Below, piece after piece: positions 8,287 through 17,243 of a stretch of 64,000 nucleotides of DNA. The position numbers and the translations under genes were made by a program. The stretch covers positions 45,187-109,186 of the forward strand of contig JBBDHV010000030.1 of assembly GCA_040880725.1 (NCBI GenBank), in the 5' to 3' direction. Position 1 is the stretch's first letter. Each line of letters opens with the position of its first letter. Origin of the DNA: DATHWB01 sp040880725 (GTDB taxonomy: Bacteria; Actinomycetota; Acidimicrobiia; Spongiisociales; ZC4RG35). The notes under the pieces are model-generated. The model did no database searches. It was not told where the DNA came from and saw nothing but the letters and a program-made list of their open reading frames with translations.

Positions 8287-9925
8287 GCCCGACGACACCG
8301 TCGTCGAGGTGATCGAGGCGTTTTGCGGACCGCGGCGGCATCGCCAGGACGCCGGTGACGTCCACGAGCCGGGTCCCCGGGTCGTTCAGCCACTTCCAGA
8401 TCACGTCGGCTTCTTCCTGTGCGGTCACGGACGGGGCGACCCACTGAGCGGCGAGCTCGACCGGAGGAGCGACGAGCGGCACGTCGGATCCGGCCCAGGC
8501 AACCACCAACGCCGCTCGATCGATGACCGCCCGCTCCTCTCCCGAGTGCGCCTCGATGCGCTCTGCAGTCTGCAGCGCTCGCCACGCCTGACGCCGTTCG
8601 AGCGACCGGACGAGCGCCCGATGCCGGTCCCGCGCCCACGCCGCCTCCTCGTAACGTCGCTCCAGGGCCAGGGACGCAATCCGCTCGACGAGCGGGTCGA
8701 GAAGCATTGCCGGATCGGAGTCGATGGCTCCCACGAGTCGGTCGACGACCTCCCGGTAGCGGGCCTCGGGAAGGGAACCGTCGCACGGACAGAGGGCGAT
8801 TCCCATCTGCGCGGCGGCGCACCGTCCGCTTCGGGACCCTGCCCGCCCGGTGCAGCGGCGGATCTCGGTGGCGTCCCAGAGGGCACTCGTCACGAGTTCT
8901 GCCGTCGCCCGCCGTCGGAACGGTCCGAGGGTGAGGAGCGCGTCTCGGTGCACGGTGCGGGTGATGGAGAGACGCGGGAACGGCTCCGACGTGAGCGTGA
9001 GCCAATGGTTCGACTTGGGTGGCTTGGACCGCCGATTGTGCCGCGGTCGGTGCGCCCCGATCAGGCGTAACTCGGTGATTGCGGCGTCGAGGTCGCCTGC
9101 GCACACGCGGTGGTCGACGTCGGCGAGTTCCTTGAGCATGGTTGCCACCGAGCGGCGGGGGTCGCCGTAGAAGTACGCCGAGACCCGGGTCCGCAGGTTG
9201 CGGGCCTTCCCGACGTAGATCACATCGCCGGTTCGATCCTTGAACAGGTAGACACCGGGACGGCGCGGGAGGTCGCGGGCGAGATGGATCTTGCGGTACT
9301 CGGGCGCTCCTTTCGCCTTCGGGAGTGTCAGCAGGTCTTCGAGGGCAGTCACGCCGATGGTCCCGGCTCGTTCGAGCAGGGCGTGGAGCACGTGCATCGT
9401 TGCCGTCGCGTCGTCGAGCGCCCGGTGGATCGGTGTGGTGGGGGAGCGGAAGTGGGCGGCGAGGGTGGCGAGTCGGAGGTTGCGGACCTCGGAGCGCACC
9501 AGGCGCCGGGCGAGCGCCGCGGTGTCCACCGAACGGTTCTCGGAGAATCGGCGGTAGCCGAGGCGACCGGCGGACGCATCCAGGAATCCAAGGTCGAAAC
9601 GGACGTTGTGTCCGACGATCACCGCGTCCGCGACGAACTCGGCGAACGTGGGCAGCACGGTTTCGATGCGTGGTGCGTCGATCACCATGGTCTGGGTGAT
9701 TCCGGTGAGCAGGACGATCGAAGGCGGTATCGCTGCGCCAGGGTCCACGAGGGTCTGGAAGGTCCCGAGGATCTCGCCACCTCGTACTTTCACCGCGCCG
9801 ATCTCGGTGATGAAACAGTCTGCGGTCGACCCGCCGGTCGTTTCGAGGTCGAGCACGCAGAACGTGACATCGGAGAGGGGGGAGCCGAGTTCTTCGAAGC
9901 TGCGCTGGGCGGGGGCGAGTGCCAT
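8249..9925 (-). CDS. DEDD (DnaQ-like) 3'-5' exonuclease fused to a UvrC-type GIY-YIG nuclease domain
   Basis: This 558-residue protein joins two nuclease modules. The N-terminal exonuclease has ExoI DLETTG (26-31), ExoII HNVRFD (107-112) and ExoIII HRALDDA (168-174), giving the DEDDh acidic set of DNA polymerase III epsilon-type proofreaders. A GIY-YIG domain follows with GVYLF (225-229) and YVGKA (238-242), as at the UvrC N-terminus. The C-terminal half contains a UvrB-binding-like region (ALERRYEEAAWARD) but no UvrC C-terminal endonuclease. Such fusions are common in Actinobacteria and are thought to act in DNA repair. The substrate is unknown. Confidence 0.88.
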   Translation of the reverse strand: MALAPAQRSFEELGSPLSDVTFCVLDLETTGGSTADCFITEIGAVKVRGGEILGTFQTLVDPGAAIPPSIVLLTGITQTMVIDAPRIETVLPTFAEFVADAVIVGHNVRFDLGFLDASAGRLGYRRFSENRSVDTAALARRLVRSEVRNLRLATLAAHFRSPTTPIHRALDDATATMHVLHALLERAGTIGVTALEDLLTLPKAKGAPEYRKIHLARDLPRRPGVYLFKDRTGDVIYVGKARNLRTRVSAYFYGDPRRSVATMLKELADVDHRVCAGDLDAAITELRLIGAHRPRHNRRSKPPKSNHWLTLTSEPFPRLSITRTVHRDALLTLGPFRRRATAELVTSALWDATEIRRCTGRAGSRSGRCAAAQMGIALCPCDGSLPEARYREVVDRLVGAIDSDPAMLLDPLVERIASLALERRYEEAAWARDRHRALVRSLERRQAWRALQTAERIEAHSGEERAVIDRAALVVAWAGSDVPLVAPPVELAAQWVAPSVTAQEEADVIWKWLNDPGTRLVDVTGVLAMPPRSAKRLDHLDDGVVGLNPSGDPASSPR

Positions 9926-9985
9926 GCTCCGGACGACCGTAGACCGAACAGGTGTTCGATGTCAACGACGGTCGAAACCGAAGGA

Positions 9986-10801
9986 TCAACCCGCGGTGTC
10001 GTCCGGCGTCTGCCTGCGTTGGCGGACGGCCTCGTACAGCACCACTCCGGCCGCCATCGCCGCGTTGAGCGAGTCGGCCATCCCTGCCATGGGGATGCGG
10101 ACGCGGATGTCCGACGCCTCGAGCCAGGCCTCGGACAGGCCGTACTGTTCGGAGCCGACCACCATCGCGACCGGTCCCCGCAGATCGGCGTCCCACAGGT
10201 CGGTGTCGGTGTCCGGGGTGGTCGCGACGATCGCGACGCCTCGGTCGACGAGCCAGGCGATGGTCTGCTCGCTGGTCGTCACTGCCAACGGGACGGTGAA
10301 CAGCGTCCCGGTCGACGCCCGCACGACGTTGGGGTTGAACGGATCGGTCGTGGCGTCTGCGACGATCACCCCGTCGGCCCCCACCGCATCGGCGGTGCGG
10401 AGCATCGTGCCGAGGTTGCCGGGCTTCTCGATAGACTCTGCGACGAGCAGCAGCGGCGCCCGTTCGGTGCGAAGGGCGGTGAGCTCAGTGTCGAACTGGG
10501 GTGCGACGACCAGCAACCCCTCCGGTCGATCTCGGTACGAGACCTTGCGAAACGGTTCCTCGGCGAGTTCGGAGACTTCGATGCCGGCGGACTCGAGTTC
10601 GGAGATGAGGGCGTGTTCGTTCGGACCCAGGAACAAGGACGGACAGGTGTGGAGGGTGGTCATTGCGACGCCGGCATCGGTCGCTCGGCGGATCTCCCGG
10701 TAGCCTTCGATGACGAACTGGGAGGTGCGATCGCGGTGGCGCCGTTCTCGGAGTCGGACGAGGTCCTTGACTCGGTCGTTCTGCAGCGAGGTGATGATCA
10801 C
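9986..10801 (-). CDS. SpoU/TrmH-family RNA 2'-O-ribose methyltransferase
   Basis: A 271-residue SPOUT enzyme with an N-terminal RNA-binding SpoU_sub_bind region (about 1-95) and a knotted SAM-binding catalytic domain. The three SpoU motifs are visible: EKPGNLGTMLRTAD (125-138), GSEQYGLS (216-223) and IPMAGMADSLNA (236-247). It should methylate a ribose in rRNA or tRNA; the exact nucleotide cannot be assigned. Its ATG overlaps the stop of the ECF sigma factor gene by 4 bp, so the two are co-translated, an odd pairing worth noting. Confidence 0.9.
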   Translation of the reverse strand: MIITSLQNDRVKDLVRLRERRHRDRTSQFVIEGYREIRRATDAGVAMTTLHTCPSLFLGPNEHALISELESAGIEVSELAEEPFRKVSYRDRPEGLLVVAPQFDTELTALRTERAPLLLVAESIEKPGNLGTMLRTADAVGADGVIVADATTDPFNPNVVRASTGTLFTVPLAVTTSEQTIAWLVDRGVAIVATTPDTDTDLWDADLRGPVAMVVGSEQYGLSEAWLEASDIRVRIPMAGMADSLNAAMAAGVVLYEAVRQRRQTPDDTAG

Positions 10802-11379
10802 GGTTCGACCGCCTCTGTCGCCGTTTCGGCGGCATAGAACTCTTCGAGACGCCTGCGGGCGCGGAGGGCGGCGACGCGGACGGCGCCGGGTCGCATCGTG
10901 AGGCGGGCGGCGACTTCCTCGTGGGTGAGCTGTTCGACCTCACGTAGCCACAGGATCTCGCGATCGCGGGCCGAGAGGTGAGCGAGGGCGGCGCGGATCG
11001 TGTGGTGTTCCTCGCGAATCAGGACGATCGATTCGGGATCGTCCACCGGCCCGTATTCGAGTTCGCGTTCGACCCGCCCCTTTCTCCTGATCCGGGAGCG
11101 CAGCCGGTTGCGGGCGATCGTCCAGAACCAGCCTTCGAAGGCATCCGGTTCCCGGAGGCGCCGGATGCTCTTGACCATTCCTTCGATCGCCTCGGAGGCG
11201 AGCTCTTCGGAGTCGGCCGCCGACAGCCCCATGCCCCGATAGAAGGCGACCAGTCGTGGGAACCCTTTGAAAAGGATCGCTCCGAGCGCGTCGTTGTCGC
11301 CGATGCGAGCGCTCTCTATGTGCTGTCGGGACGGAGGCCATCCCGACGCGCCGGTGCGGCTGCCGGATTCCCCCGTCAT
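10798..11379 (-). CDS. ECF-type RNA polymerase sigma factor
   Basis: A 193-residue two-domain sigma-70 family protein. Region 2 spans about residues 30-95 and includes DAFEGWFWTIARNRLRSRIR; region 4 spans about 125-185 with LSARDREILWLREVEQLTHEEVAARL and a following recognition helix. A longer frame extends upstream, but the ATG at 11379 fits the start of the conserved domain and lies 10 bp after the DUF5667-like gene. That membrane protein may modulate it, although it lacks a clear anti-sigma zinc motif. Confidence 0.85.
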   Translation of the reverse strand: MTGESGSRTGASGWPPSRQHIESARIGDNDALGAILFKGFPRLVAFYRGMGLSAADSEELASEAIEGMVKSIRRLREPDAFEGWFWTIARNRLRSRIRRKGRVERELEYGPVDDPESIVLIREEHHTIRAALAHLSARDREILWLREVEQLTHEEVAARLTMRPGAVRVAALRARRRLEEFYAAETATEAVEP

Positions 11380-11389
11380 GCAGACCAGC

Positions 11390-12106
11390 CTACGGCTGGT
11401 TGCCTCCACGGTTGGGATTGCCGGGACCGGGTGCGCCGTCCGACGGCGACTCGTCCGGCGGGCCGGGTTCGTTGTTGCCGCTGTTGTTGTCCGGGCCGGT
11501 GTTCGGGTTGTCGTTGTCAGGGCCGACATCGTCAGGGCGGTTGGACCGCTCTTCGGACAGTCGTTGCCCGAGCCGGCGGGCGAGTTCTGCGACATCCTGG
11601 CCGGTGGCGTCGGTGTGACCGACCGAATGGGCGACGGTCACGAGATCGTTCAGCACCAGTTCGGAAACGGCGCCGGGAGCGCCTTCGAGTTCGGCGACGA
11701 GAGTCTGCAACTCGGTGTCGGGATCGTCGGACTCGAGCACCTTGCCAAGGGTCTCCTGCACGAGCTCGAGGGCAGCGCCCAGGTCACCTCGTTCGACGAG
11801 GACGCCGGTCTCCTGCAAGCGTTCCGACACCCGGGGTCCGCCCAATCCGGTCAGATCGACGACCTGTTCGTAGGCACGGTCGACGCCGTACAGGGCGTCT
11901 CCGGGGGCCGACGAGTCGGCGGTGGCCGCGAGGGCGACGTTCGACACGCCCAGGAGGCCGGTCGCGAGCAAGGCGACGAGTGCTTTGCGGGGCCGGCGGG
12001 TCGGTGACGACATCCCAGCACGCACCGCTCGCTGAGCGGTGGACGGCGAGACCTCGGAGGCGAGATCGTCGGCGTAGCGGCGAAGGTCGTCGAACGGTTC
12101 GTTCAT
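11390..12106 (-). CDS. DUF5667-like single-span membrane protein
   Basis: A 238-residue protein with a short cytoplasmic N-terminus (1-40), one membrane segment (about 41-61, ALVALLATGLLGVSNVALA) and an external helical domain starting SSAPGDALYGVDRAYEQ. That motif is the typical opening of DUF5667 domains. A low-complexity Asn/Pro/Gly/Asp tail (about 190-238) follows. It stands directly upstream of the ECF sigma factor in the same direction, so a role in sensing or sigma control is plausible but unproven. Confidence 0.7.
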   Translation of the reverse strand: MNEPFDDLRRYADDLASEVSPSTAQRAVRAGMSSPTRRPRKALVALLATGLLGVSNVALAATADSSAPGDALYGVDRAYEQVVDLTGLGGPRVSERLQETGVLVERGDLGAALELVQETLGKVLESDDPDTELQTLVAELEGAPGAVSELVLNDLVTVAHSVGHTDATGQDVAELARRLGQRLSEERSNRPDDVGPDNDNPNTGPDNNSGNNEPGPPDESPSDGAPGPGNPNRGGNQP

Positions 12107-12189
12107 GTCATCCTGAAGGTCTGCGAAGCGCTGTCGACGTTACATCCGGCCAGCGTGTTCCCAGAAGGGGATGGTCCTATGCTTCCGGC

Positions 12190-12516
12190 ATGGCGGCCAT
12201 GGTGCTGACGACCTTTTCCTCCCGCATGGAAGCCGACATCGCGGTCGCCAAGCTGGCGTCGAGCGGCATCAGGGCCTGGATCCAGACCGATTCGGCGAAC
12301 GGCTTCGAACCGCAGTGGGACTTCATCCGTGGCGTGAAGGTGCTGACCCAGCAGGTCGACCTGTCCGATGCCGCCGAGGTGCTGGGTGTCGTACCCCCCG
12401 AGCCGCTTCCTCCCCTTTCCGAGGAGCGGGAGACGTTCGTACGCCTCGTGCGCAATGCGATCTTCCTCGTCGCAGGCGGGGGAGTGCTGCTGGCTCTGTG
12501 GCAGGCGTTCAGCTGA
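12190..12516 (+). CDS. DUF2007-like small protein with C-terminal membrane segment
   Basis: A 108-residue protein. The N-terminal part (VLTTFSSRMEADIAVAKLASSGI, then a TLLTQ-like VKVLTQQVDLSDAAEVLG) matches the DUF2007 pattern, once described as a putative signal-transducing fold related to GlnB. Residues about 88-107 form one transmembrane helix. The reading frame is open far upstream, but the ATG at 12190 (or 12199) starts directly on the domain. Its 3' end overlaps the convergent nitroreductase gene by 8 bp. No specific function is known. Confidence 0.7.
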   Translation: MAAMVLTTFSSRMEADIAVAKLASSGIRAWIQTDSANGFEPQWDFIRGVKVLTQQVDLSDAAEVLGVVPPEPLPPLSEERETFVRLVRNAIFLVAGGGVLLALWQAFS

Positions 12517-13111
12517 CATCCGGCGGGGTCCACACCTCACGATGAACGGTGCCAGGACGCCTTCCCCTGACAAGCGACGAGGACTTGCGGTCAGGGGCGG
12601 GATGTCCGATCGTCACGACCCCGATCGGCGCAACTTCGGCGGGAATGGCGAGTAGTTCCGCGAGTCCCTCGAAGGACTGCGCCCCGAGAAAACCCGCCGC
12701 CAGTCCCTCGTTGACCGACGCCAGGAGGATCGCCATCAGCGATGCCCCGGCATCCACCCACCAGTACGGGACGGGCCAGTCGGTTTCCTGTCCCGACGCG
12801 TCGGTCTTGTCGGGTTCCCGGTAGCGGTCGTGATATGCCGCCTCGGACACGCAGACGACGATGTGGACCGGTGCCCGGGACACCCACGGGTCGAATCCTC
12901 GTGCGACGTATTCCGGCTCTCCCGCGAGCTCGGCGATACGGGACCGTGTGTCCGGCTCGGTGACGACGACGAACGACTGGCCCTGAGTGAAGCCGGCGCT
13001 CGGGGCTCGGAGTCCGGCGTCGATGATGCGGTCGAGCGCGGCGGCGTCGACAGGGTCGCCGGTGTAGTTGCGCACCATGCGTCGACGGCGCACGACGTCG
13101 ACGAATTCCAT
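12509..13111 (-). CDS. Nitroreductase-family FMN oxidoreductase
   Basis: This 200-residue protein begins with the nitroreductase signature VVRRRRMVRNYTGDPVDAAALDRIIDAGLRAPSAG, in which the early Arg run contacts FMN phosphate. A dimer-interface helix region (DAGASLMAILLASVNEGLAAGFLGA, about 120-144) and a GxxxIG..A C-terminal strand follow. It should reduce nitro, quinone or flavin substrates with NAD(P)H; the real substrate is unknown. The ATG at 13111 makes a TGATG overlap with the upstream membrane protein gene. A much longer open frame upstream is noncoding antisense to that gene. Confidence 0.87.
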   Translation of the reverse strand: MEFVDVVRRRRMVRNYTGDPVDAAALDRIIDAGLRAPSAGFTQGQSFVVVTEPDTRSRIAELAGEPEYVARGFDPWVSRAPVHIVVCVSEAAYHDRYREPDKTDASGQETDWPVPYWWVDAGASLMAILLASVNEGLAAGFLGAQSFEGLAELLAIPAEVAPIGVVTIGHPAPDRKSSSLVRGRRPGTVHREVWTPPDVS

Positions 13112-13473
13112 CAGGCGGGCCCCATCGACGCTCGGAGGGCACGGACGAGCCCCACGATGGCGGCGGCGATGACGACGACACCCACCAAGAAGACGGTCGG
13201 TGTCGAAATGAACACCGCAGCAGTGACGACGAGCGCGCCGCCCAGCAGAGTGAGACCGAAGAGGATCGGGTGGGGTCGGCCGTTGGTGCCGTGCAGCCGT
13301 TCTGGCTCGACGGTCGCGAACCAGATGAGCACCACGACGGAGGCAACGAGGGTGGCGACGACGACGGTGCCGGGAGAGGCGAAGAAGGTGAGCCACAGGA
13401 CGGCGAAGGCTGCACCGATCCCGAACATCAAGTCGCGCCGCACGTCCGGCACGATACCGAACCACTCCCACAC
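13111..13473 (-). CDS. Small four-span membrane protein of unknown function
   Basis: A 120-residue hydrophobic protein with four likely membrane helices (about 15-33, 36-54, 68-88, 92-111) and a short polar loop PERLHGTNGRPHP between helices two and three. No family was recognised. It starts 12 bp after the pntB stop and overlaps the nitroreductase start by one base, so it may be part of the transhydrogenase operon. Confidence 0.65.
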   Translation of the reverse strand: MWEWFGIVPDVRRDLMFGIGAAFAVLWLTFFASPGTVVVATLVASVVVLIWFATVEPERLHGTNGRPHPILFGLTLLGGALVVTAAVFISTPTVFLVGVVVIAAAIVGLVRALRASMGPA

Positions 13474-13484
13474 GCGGAGCAGGC

Positions 13485-14855
13485 TCAGAGTTCCTTGACC
13501 GCTCCGACGATCTCTCCGATGCCTTCCTTCGCATCGGCGAAGAACATGAGGGTGTTCTCGTTGTAGAACAGGGGGTTGTCGATGCCGGCGAAGCCGGGCG
13601 AAAGGCTTCGCTTGATGACGATGACATTTCCGGCACGGTCGACGTCGAGGACGGGCATGCCGTAGATCGGGCTGGTGGAGTCGTCCCGGGCGGACGGGTT
13701 GACCACGTCGTTGGCGCCCACGACGAGGGCGACATCGGTTCGAGGGAAGTCGCCGTTGATGTCTTCGAGGTCGTACAACAACTCGTAGTCGACGTCGGCT
13801 TCGGCCAACAGGACATTCATGTGGCCGGGCATGCGGCCGGCCACAGGGTGAATCGCGTAGCGCACCTCCACGCCTTTCGACTCGAGGAGGGCGGCCAACT
13901 CCCTGAGCACATGCTGGGCCTGGGCGACGGCCAATCCGTATCCCGGCACGACGACCACACGTTCGGCATACGCCAGCGTGACCGCGACATCATCTGCGGA
14001 CGCGCTCCGGGTCACCTTCTCGGTGCCGTCGTCGGCGACGGCAGCCGAACCGGCACCGAACACCGAGAACAACACATTGGCGAGCGTGCGGTTCATCGCC
14101 TTCACCATGATGTTCGTGAGGATGAGTCCGGCCGCGCCCACGAGCGCACCCGAGATGATCAGCGCGTTCGAGTCGATCACGAACCCCGCGGCGGAGGCTG
14201 CGAGCCCGGATGCAGAGTTGAGGAAGCTGATCACCACCGGCATGTCGGCGCCACCGATCGGGAGGGTCCGGGTGATGCCGAGGGCGAAGGCGACGGCGAT
14301 GAGGATCCACGCCCACAGCATCGAACCGCTGGTGGCCAGTGCGATCACGCCGGCCACACCGGCGATGGCGAGGAGCGAATCGACCACGATCTGGCCGGGG
14401 AAGGTGATCGACTGCCCGCCGAGCACGCCTTGGAGCTTGCCGAACGCGACAAAACTGCCCGAGAAGGTGAGGGCGCCGATCAGCACGGAAATGCCGATCG
14501 TGACGAGCGTTCTCGTGTCGGAGTCGGGTTCGGTGGCGAGGGCGGAGAGCGCCACCAATGCGGACGCACCACCTCCGAATCCGTTGAATGCGGCGACGAG
14601 TTGCGGCATCGCCGTCATCTCCACCGTGCGTGCCAGGTACGCGCCGATGGCAGCTCCGACGACCAGGCCGGCGATCACGGCCCCGTACCCGATGATTCCG
14701 GCGTCGAGGAGTGTCACGACGATGGCGAGGAGCATTCCGATCGAGGCGAACCGGTTGCCCGTCCGGGCGGTCGCAGGCGAGGTCAGCCGCTTGAGGCCGA
14801 CGATGAACAGGACCGCCGCGAGGAGATAGAGGAATCCTTGGAGGGTGATGTTCAC
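13485..14855 (-). CDS. pntB: Proton-translocating NAD(P) transhydrogenase subunit beta PntB
   Basis: A 456-residue protein with about eight to nine membrane helices in the first 270 residues and a soluble NADP-binding domain III at the C-terminus. Domain III is recognised by the motif VVVPGYGLAVAQAQH (GxGxAxxxA type), by HPVAGRMPGHMNVLLAEA, and by NDVVNPSARDD. With PntA it couples hydride transfer from NADH to NADP to proton re-entry. It is the last gene of the pntAa-pntAb-pntB set; its start overlaps the pntAb stop by 4 bp. Confidence 0.95.
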   Translation of the reverse strand: MNITLQGFLYLLAAVLFIVGLKRLTSPATARTGNRFASIGMLLAIVVTLLDAGIIGYGAVIAGLVVGAAIGAYLARTVEMTAMPQLVAAFNGFGGGASALVALSALATEPDSDTRTLVTIGISVLIGALTFSGSFVAFGKLQGVLGGQSITFPGQIVVDSLLAIAGVAGVIALATSGSMLWAWILIAVAFALGITRTLPIGGADMPVVISFLNSASGLAASAAGFVIDSNALIISGALVGAAGLILTNIMVKAMNRTLANVLFSVFGAGSAAVADDGTEKVTRSASADDVAVTLAYAERVVVVPGYGLAVAQAQHVLRELAALLESKGVEVRYAIHPVAGRMPGHMNVLLAEADVDYELLYDLEDINGDFPRTDVALVVGANDVVNPSARDDSTSPIYGMPVLDVDRAGNVIVIKRSLSPGFAGIDNPLFYNENTLMFFADAKEGIGEIVGAVKEL

Positions 14856-15142
14856 CGGCGGTCACCCCGCTTGAACATCTCCAGCATCCGGTCGGTGACC
14901 ATGAAGCCGCCGACGACGTTGATCGTGGCGAACGTGACGGCCAGGAATCCGAGCACGGTGGCCGTGGTGGTGTCGGAACTTCCCACCGCGACGATTGCGC
15001 CGATGACCGTGATGCCCGAGATCGCGTTCGAACCGGACATCAGCGGCGTGTGGAGCGTTGGTGGCACTTTGGTGATGACTTCGAAGCCGACGAAGGCGGC
15101 GAGCACGAACACGGTGATCGGGATGAGGAGGGATTCCATCAT
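14852..15142 (-). CDS. pntAb: Transhydrogenase alpha-2 (membrane) subunit PntAb
   Basis: A 96-residue membrane protein corresponding to the C-terminal membrane domain of E. coli PntA, encoded separately as in Rhodospirillum and many actinobacteria. It has about three helices, with VPPTLHTPLMSGSNAISGI (28-46) as the conserved channel loop and a C-terminal NVVGGFMVTDRMLEMF motif. It overlaps both neighbours by 4 bp, consistent with tight subunit stoichiometry. Confidence 0.94.
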   Translation of the reverse strand: MMESLLIPITVFVLAAFVGFEVITKVPPTLHTPLMSGSNAISGITVIGAIVAVGSSDTTTATVLGFLAVTFATINVVGGFMVTDRMLEMFKRGDRR

Positions 15143-16239
15143 TGCTCCAGGAGTCGGGAATGGACGACGGAGCCGTCGCGGCAGATCATCGAGTCGATCA
15201 CGATGTCGTCGTCGACCGCAGGATCGAAGGAGCCGTCGGCGGCGGTGACGAGAGCGAGGAAGGAAGAGACGTTCCGGGAGTACATGCGGCTGGCATCTGC
15301 GGACACCCGTGCCATGAGGTCGGTGGCGCCGATGATCGTGACCCCGTTGTGACTCACTGTCTCCCCGGGAACCGTCGCCGCGCAGTTGCCTCCGGTGGCC
15401 GCCGCCAGGTCCACGATCACCGATCCCGGACGCATGGCCTCCACGGTGCGGGTCTCGATGAGCAGGGGGGCGGGCCGCCCGGGGATGGCTGCGGTGGTGA
15501 TGACCACATCACTCTGGGCAACGATCGGGGCGAGCCCGTCGAGGATCCGCTGTTGCTCGTCGTCGGCGACCTCCTTGGCGTATCCGCCCGCCTCGGCGGC
15601 ATCCTGGGCGGGGACTTCGAGGGTGACGAACTTCGCTCCGAGGCTCTCGACCTGTTCGCCGGCCGCCGCACGCACATCGAATGCGGACACGACTGCACCG
15701 AGTCGCCGCGCCGTGGCGATGGCCTGGAGACCGGCGACGCCTGCGCCCAGCACCAGCACTGCCGCCGGACGTATCGTGCCGGCGGCGGTGGTCAGCATCG
15801 GAAAGAACCGGTCGGAGGCGACGGCTCCCTCGAGGACTGCCTGATATCCGGCGACTGTCGCCTGCGACGACAGCGCGTCGATCGACTGGGCGCGGGTGGT
15901 GCGGGGGACGGCTTCGAAAGCCCAAGCGGTGACTCCGGTCGCAGCGAGTGCCGTCATCGCCTCCGGCTGGTCGAACGGTCGGAGCATCCCGAGCACCGCA
16001 CGCCCCGGCACCGTTCCGGAGGTCGGCAGTTCGATGACGGCGACGAGGTCCACATCCGACGGCACTCCGATCTCCGCTCCTGCCTCGCGGTAGGTGTCGT
16101 CGGGGAAGCCGGCTGCCTCACCTGCGGAAGGCGCGACAGTGACGTGATGGCCCGCGGCCACGAGCTTCTTGACGACGTCCGGCACCAGCGCGACACGCCG
16201 TTCGCCCGGTTGATCTGCGAGGAGTACTCCGATGTGCAC
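15139..16239 (-). CDS. pntAa: Transhydrogenase alpha-1 (NAD-binding) subunit PntAa
   Basis: The soluble NAD(H)-binding domain I, related to alanine dehydrogenase. The GTG at 16239 gives 366 residues starting VHIGVLLADQPGERRVAL, the usual N-terminus; an ATG 33 bp upstream is less likely. Seen are QATVAGYQAVLEGA, the NAD Rossmann motif VLGAGVAGLQAIATARRLGA with an acidic residue in the following strand (VSAFDVR), and the RPAPLL loop. A stretch of 70 bp separates it from the divergent CBS-domain gene and should contain both promoters. Confidence 0.94.
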   Translation of the reverse strand: MHIGVLLADQPGERRVALVPDVVKKLVAAGHHVTVAPSAGEAAGFPDDTYREAGAEIGVPSDVDLVAVIELPTSGTVPGRAVLGMLRPFDQPEAMTALAATGVTAWAFEAVPRTTRAQSIDALSSQATVAGYQAVLEGAVASDRFFPMLTTAAGTIRPAAVLVLGAGVAGLQAIATARRLGAVVSAFDVRAAAGEQVESLGAKFVTLEVPAQDAAEAGGYAKEVADDEQQRILDGLAPIVAQSDVVITTAAIPGRPAPLLIETRTVEAMRPGSVIVDLAAATGGNCAATVPGETVSHNGVTIIGATDLMARVSADASRMYSRNVSSFLALVTAADGSFDPAVDDDIVIDSMICRDGSVVHSRLLEQ

Positions 16240-16309
16240 GGCCCATGACCCTAACGACATCGGGAGCGGCATCTGTCCCTGAGTTCGGGGGCTCTGATAC
16301 GGTCACGGT

Positions 16310-17209
16310 GTGCCTTCCCACATTTTCCGCGCGGGCGCGCCGACGCTCTGGACGAGGGGGCAAGGCTGCTCCGAGCTGGCGGAACTCCTCTCTCCTGTCG
16401 ACGCCGTGCGCGCCGAAGGAGACCTGGTCGAAGCCTGTCTGCGTGCTCGTGCCGATGCGGTCGTGTCGCGCAGGCTCTCGTCGAGTTTCGAACTCGTCCC
16501 GCAGATCGTGCCGGACGGGATCGACCTGTCCCGGTCAGGGTCGATCGTTGCCGCCGTGTCAGGCGGCCCGCACTCGCCTCTGGCGGCTGCCGTCGCCGCC
16601 CGGCTCGGGCGGGCCACGTCGCTGCCCGCCTCGATGGTGTGCGCGTACCGCGACGAGGAGGGACAGGGCCACGCGGTGTCGCTCATCCAGGACCTCTACC
16701 AGCAGATCCCGGACATCGAATACCGGTTGGTGGAGGCCGAGGATGCCCACTCGCTCATGAGTCAACTCCCCGATGACGCCTCCCTCGTGCTGGGCGCCCC
16801 GGGAGGGGGATGGTTGCAACGAACGTTCTTCGGGCAGGGCGCCAAGCTCATTCAGGCCGCCTCCGCGGGGGCGATTGTGGTGCGTTCCGCCCCGCGGCGG
16901 GTGTTTCAGGAGATGGGCGAACCCGTCTACGTGTCTCCCTTGCACGATGCAGCCGACCTGCTGAGGATTCATTCCGAGGCCAGCCTCGCCGTGGCGGACG
17001 CCGGCATGCTCGTGGGAATCGTCCGCCGGGACGCACTCGAGCTCGCCGATCCCGGCGTCGCGGTGTCGGAGTTGATGCAGGCTCCGACGTCGGTGAGCGC
17101 CCTGGATGCTGTCGACGACGTGGCTGAAGTGTGGAAAGAGTTCGATCCCGACCCCATCCCGGTCACCGACGCCGACGGGGCGCTTCTCGGCGGACTCGTC
17201 GTTTCCTGA
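16310..17209 (+). CDS. Putative universal-stress-like protein with C-terminal CBS domains
   Basis: A GTG-started protein of 299 residues. The central part (about 75-205) looks like a nucleotide-binding alpha/beta (USP/ATP-binding) fold, with SGGPHSPLAAAVAARLGRATSL and a glycine loop LGAPGGGWLQR. The C-terminal 90 residues show a CBS-domain pair pattern: SLAVADAGMLVGIVRRDAL, then VSELMQAPTSVSALDAVDDVAEVWKEF and IPVTDADGALLGGLV. CBS pairs bind adenine nucleotides and regulate partner activity. Divergent from pntAa. The regulated process is unknown and the USP assignment is tentative. Confidence 0.6.
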   Translation: MPSHIFRAGAPTLWTRGQGCSELAELLSPVDAVRAEGDLVEACLRARADAVVSRRLSSSFELVPQIVPDGIDLSRSGSIVAAVSGGPHSPLAAAVAARLGRATSLPASMVCAYRDEEGQGHAVSLIQDLYQQIPDIEYRLVEAEDAHSLMSQLPDDASLVLGAPGGGWLQRTFFGQGAKLIQAASAGAIVVRSAPRRVFQEMGEPVYVSPLHDAADLLRIHSEASLAVADAGMLVGIVRRDALELADPGVAVSELMQAPTSVSALDAVDDVAEVWKEFDPDPIPVTDADGALLGGLVVS

Positions 17210-17243
17210 ATAGGCGCCTGGTCCGATCGGGCTCAGCCGCCAG

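Noticed and set aside
9110..10837. A 575-codon plus-strand open frame opposite the exonuclease and methyltransferase genes
   Set aside because: It is the antisense of two well-supported genes, Arg/Asp/Gly-rich without domains, and is a usual by-product of high GC.
11390..12106. The DUF5667-like protein as a classic zinc anti-sigma factor
   Set aside because: The cytoplasmic part has no HxxxCxxC motif and is only about 40 residues long; its order upstream of the sigma gene is suggestive only.
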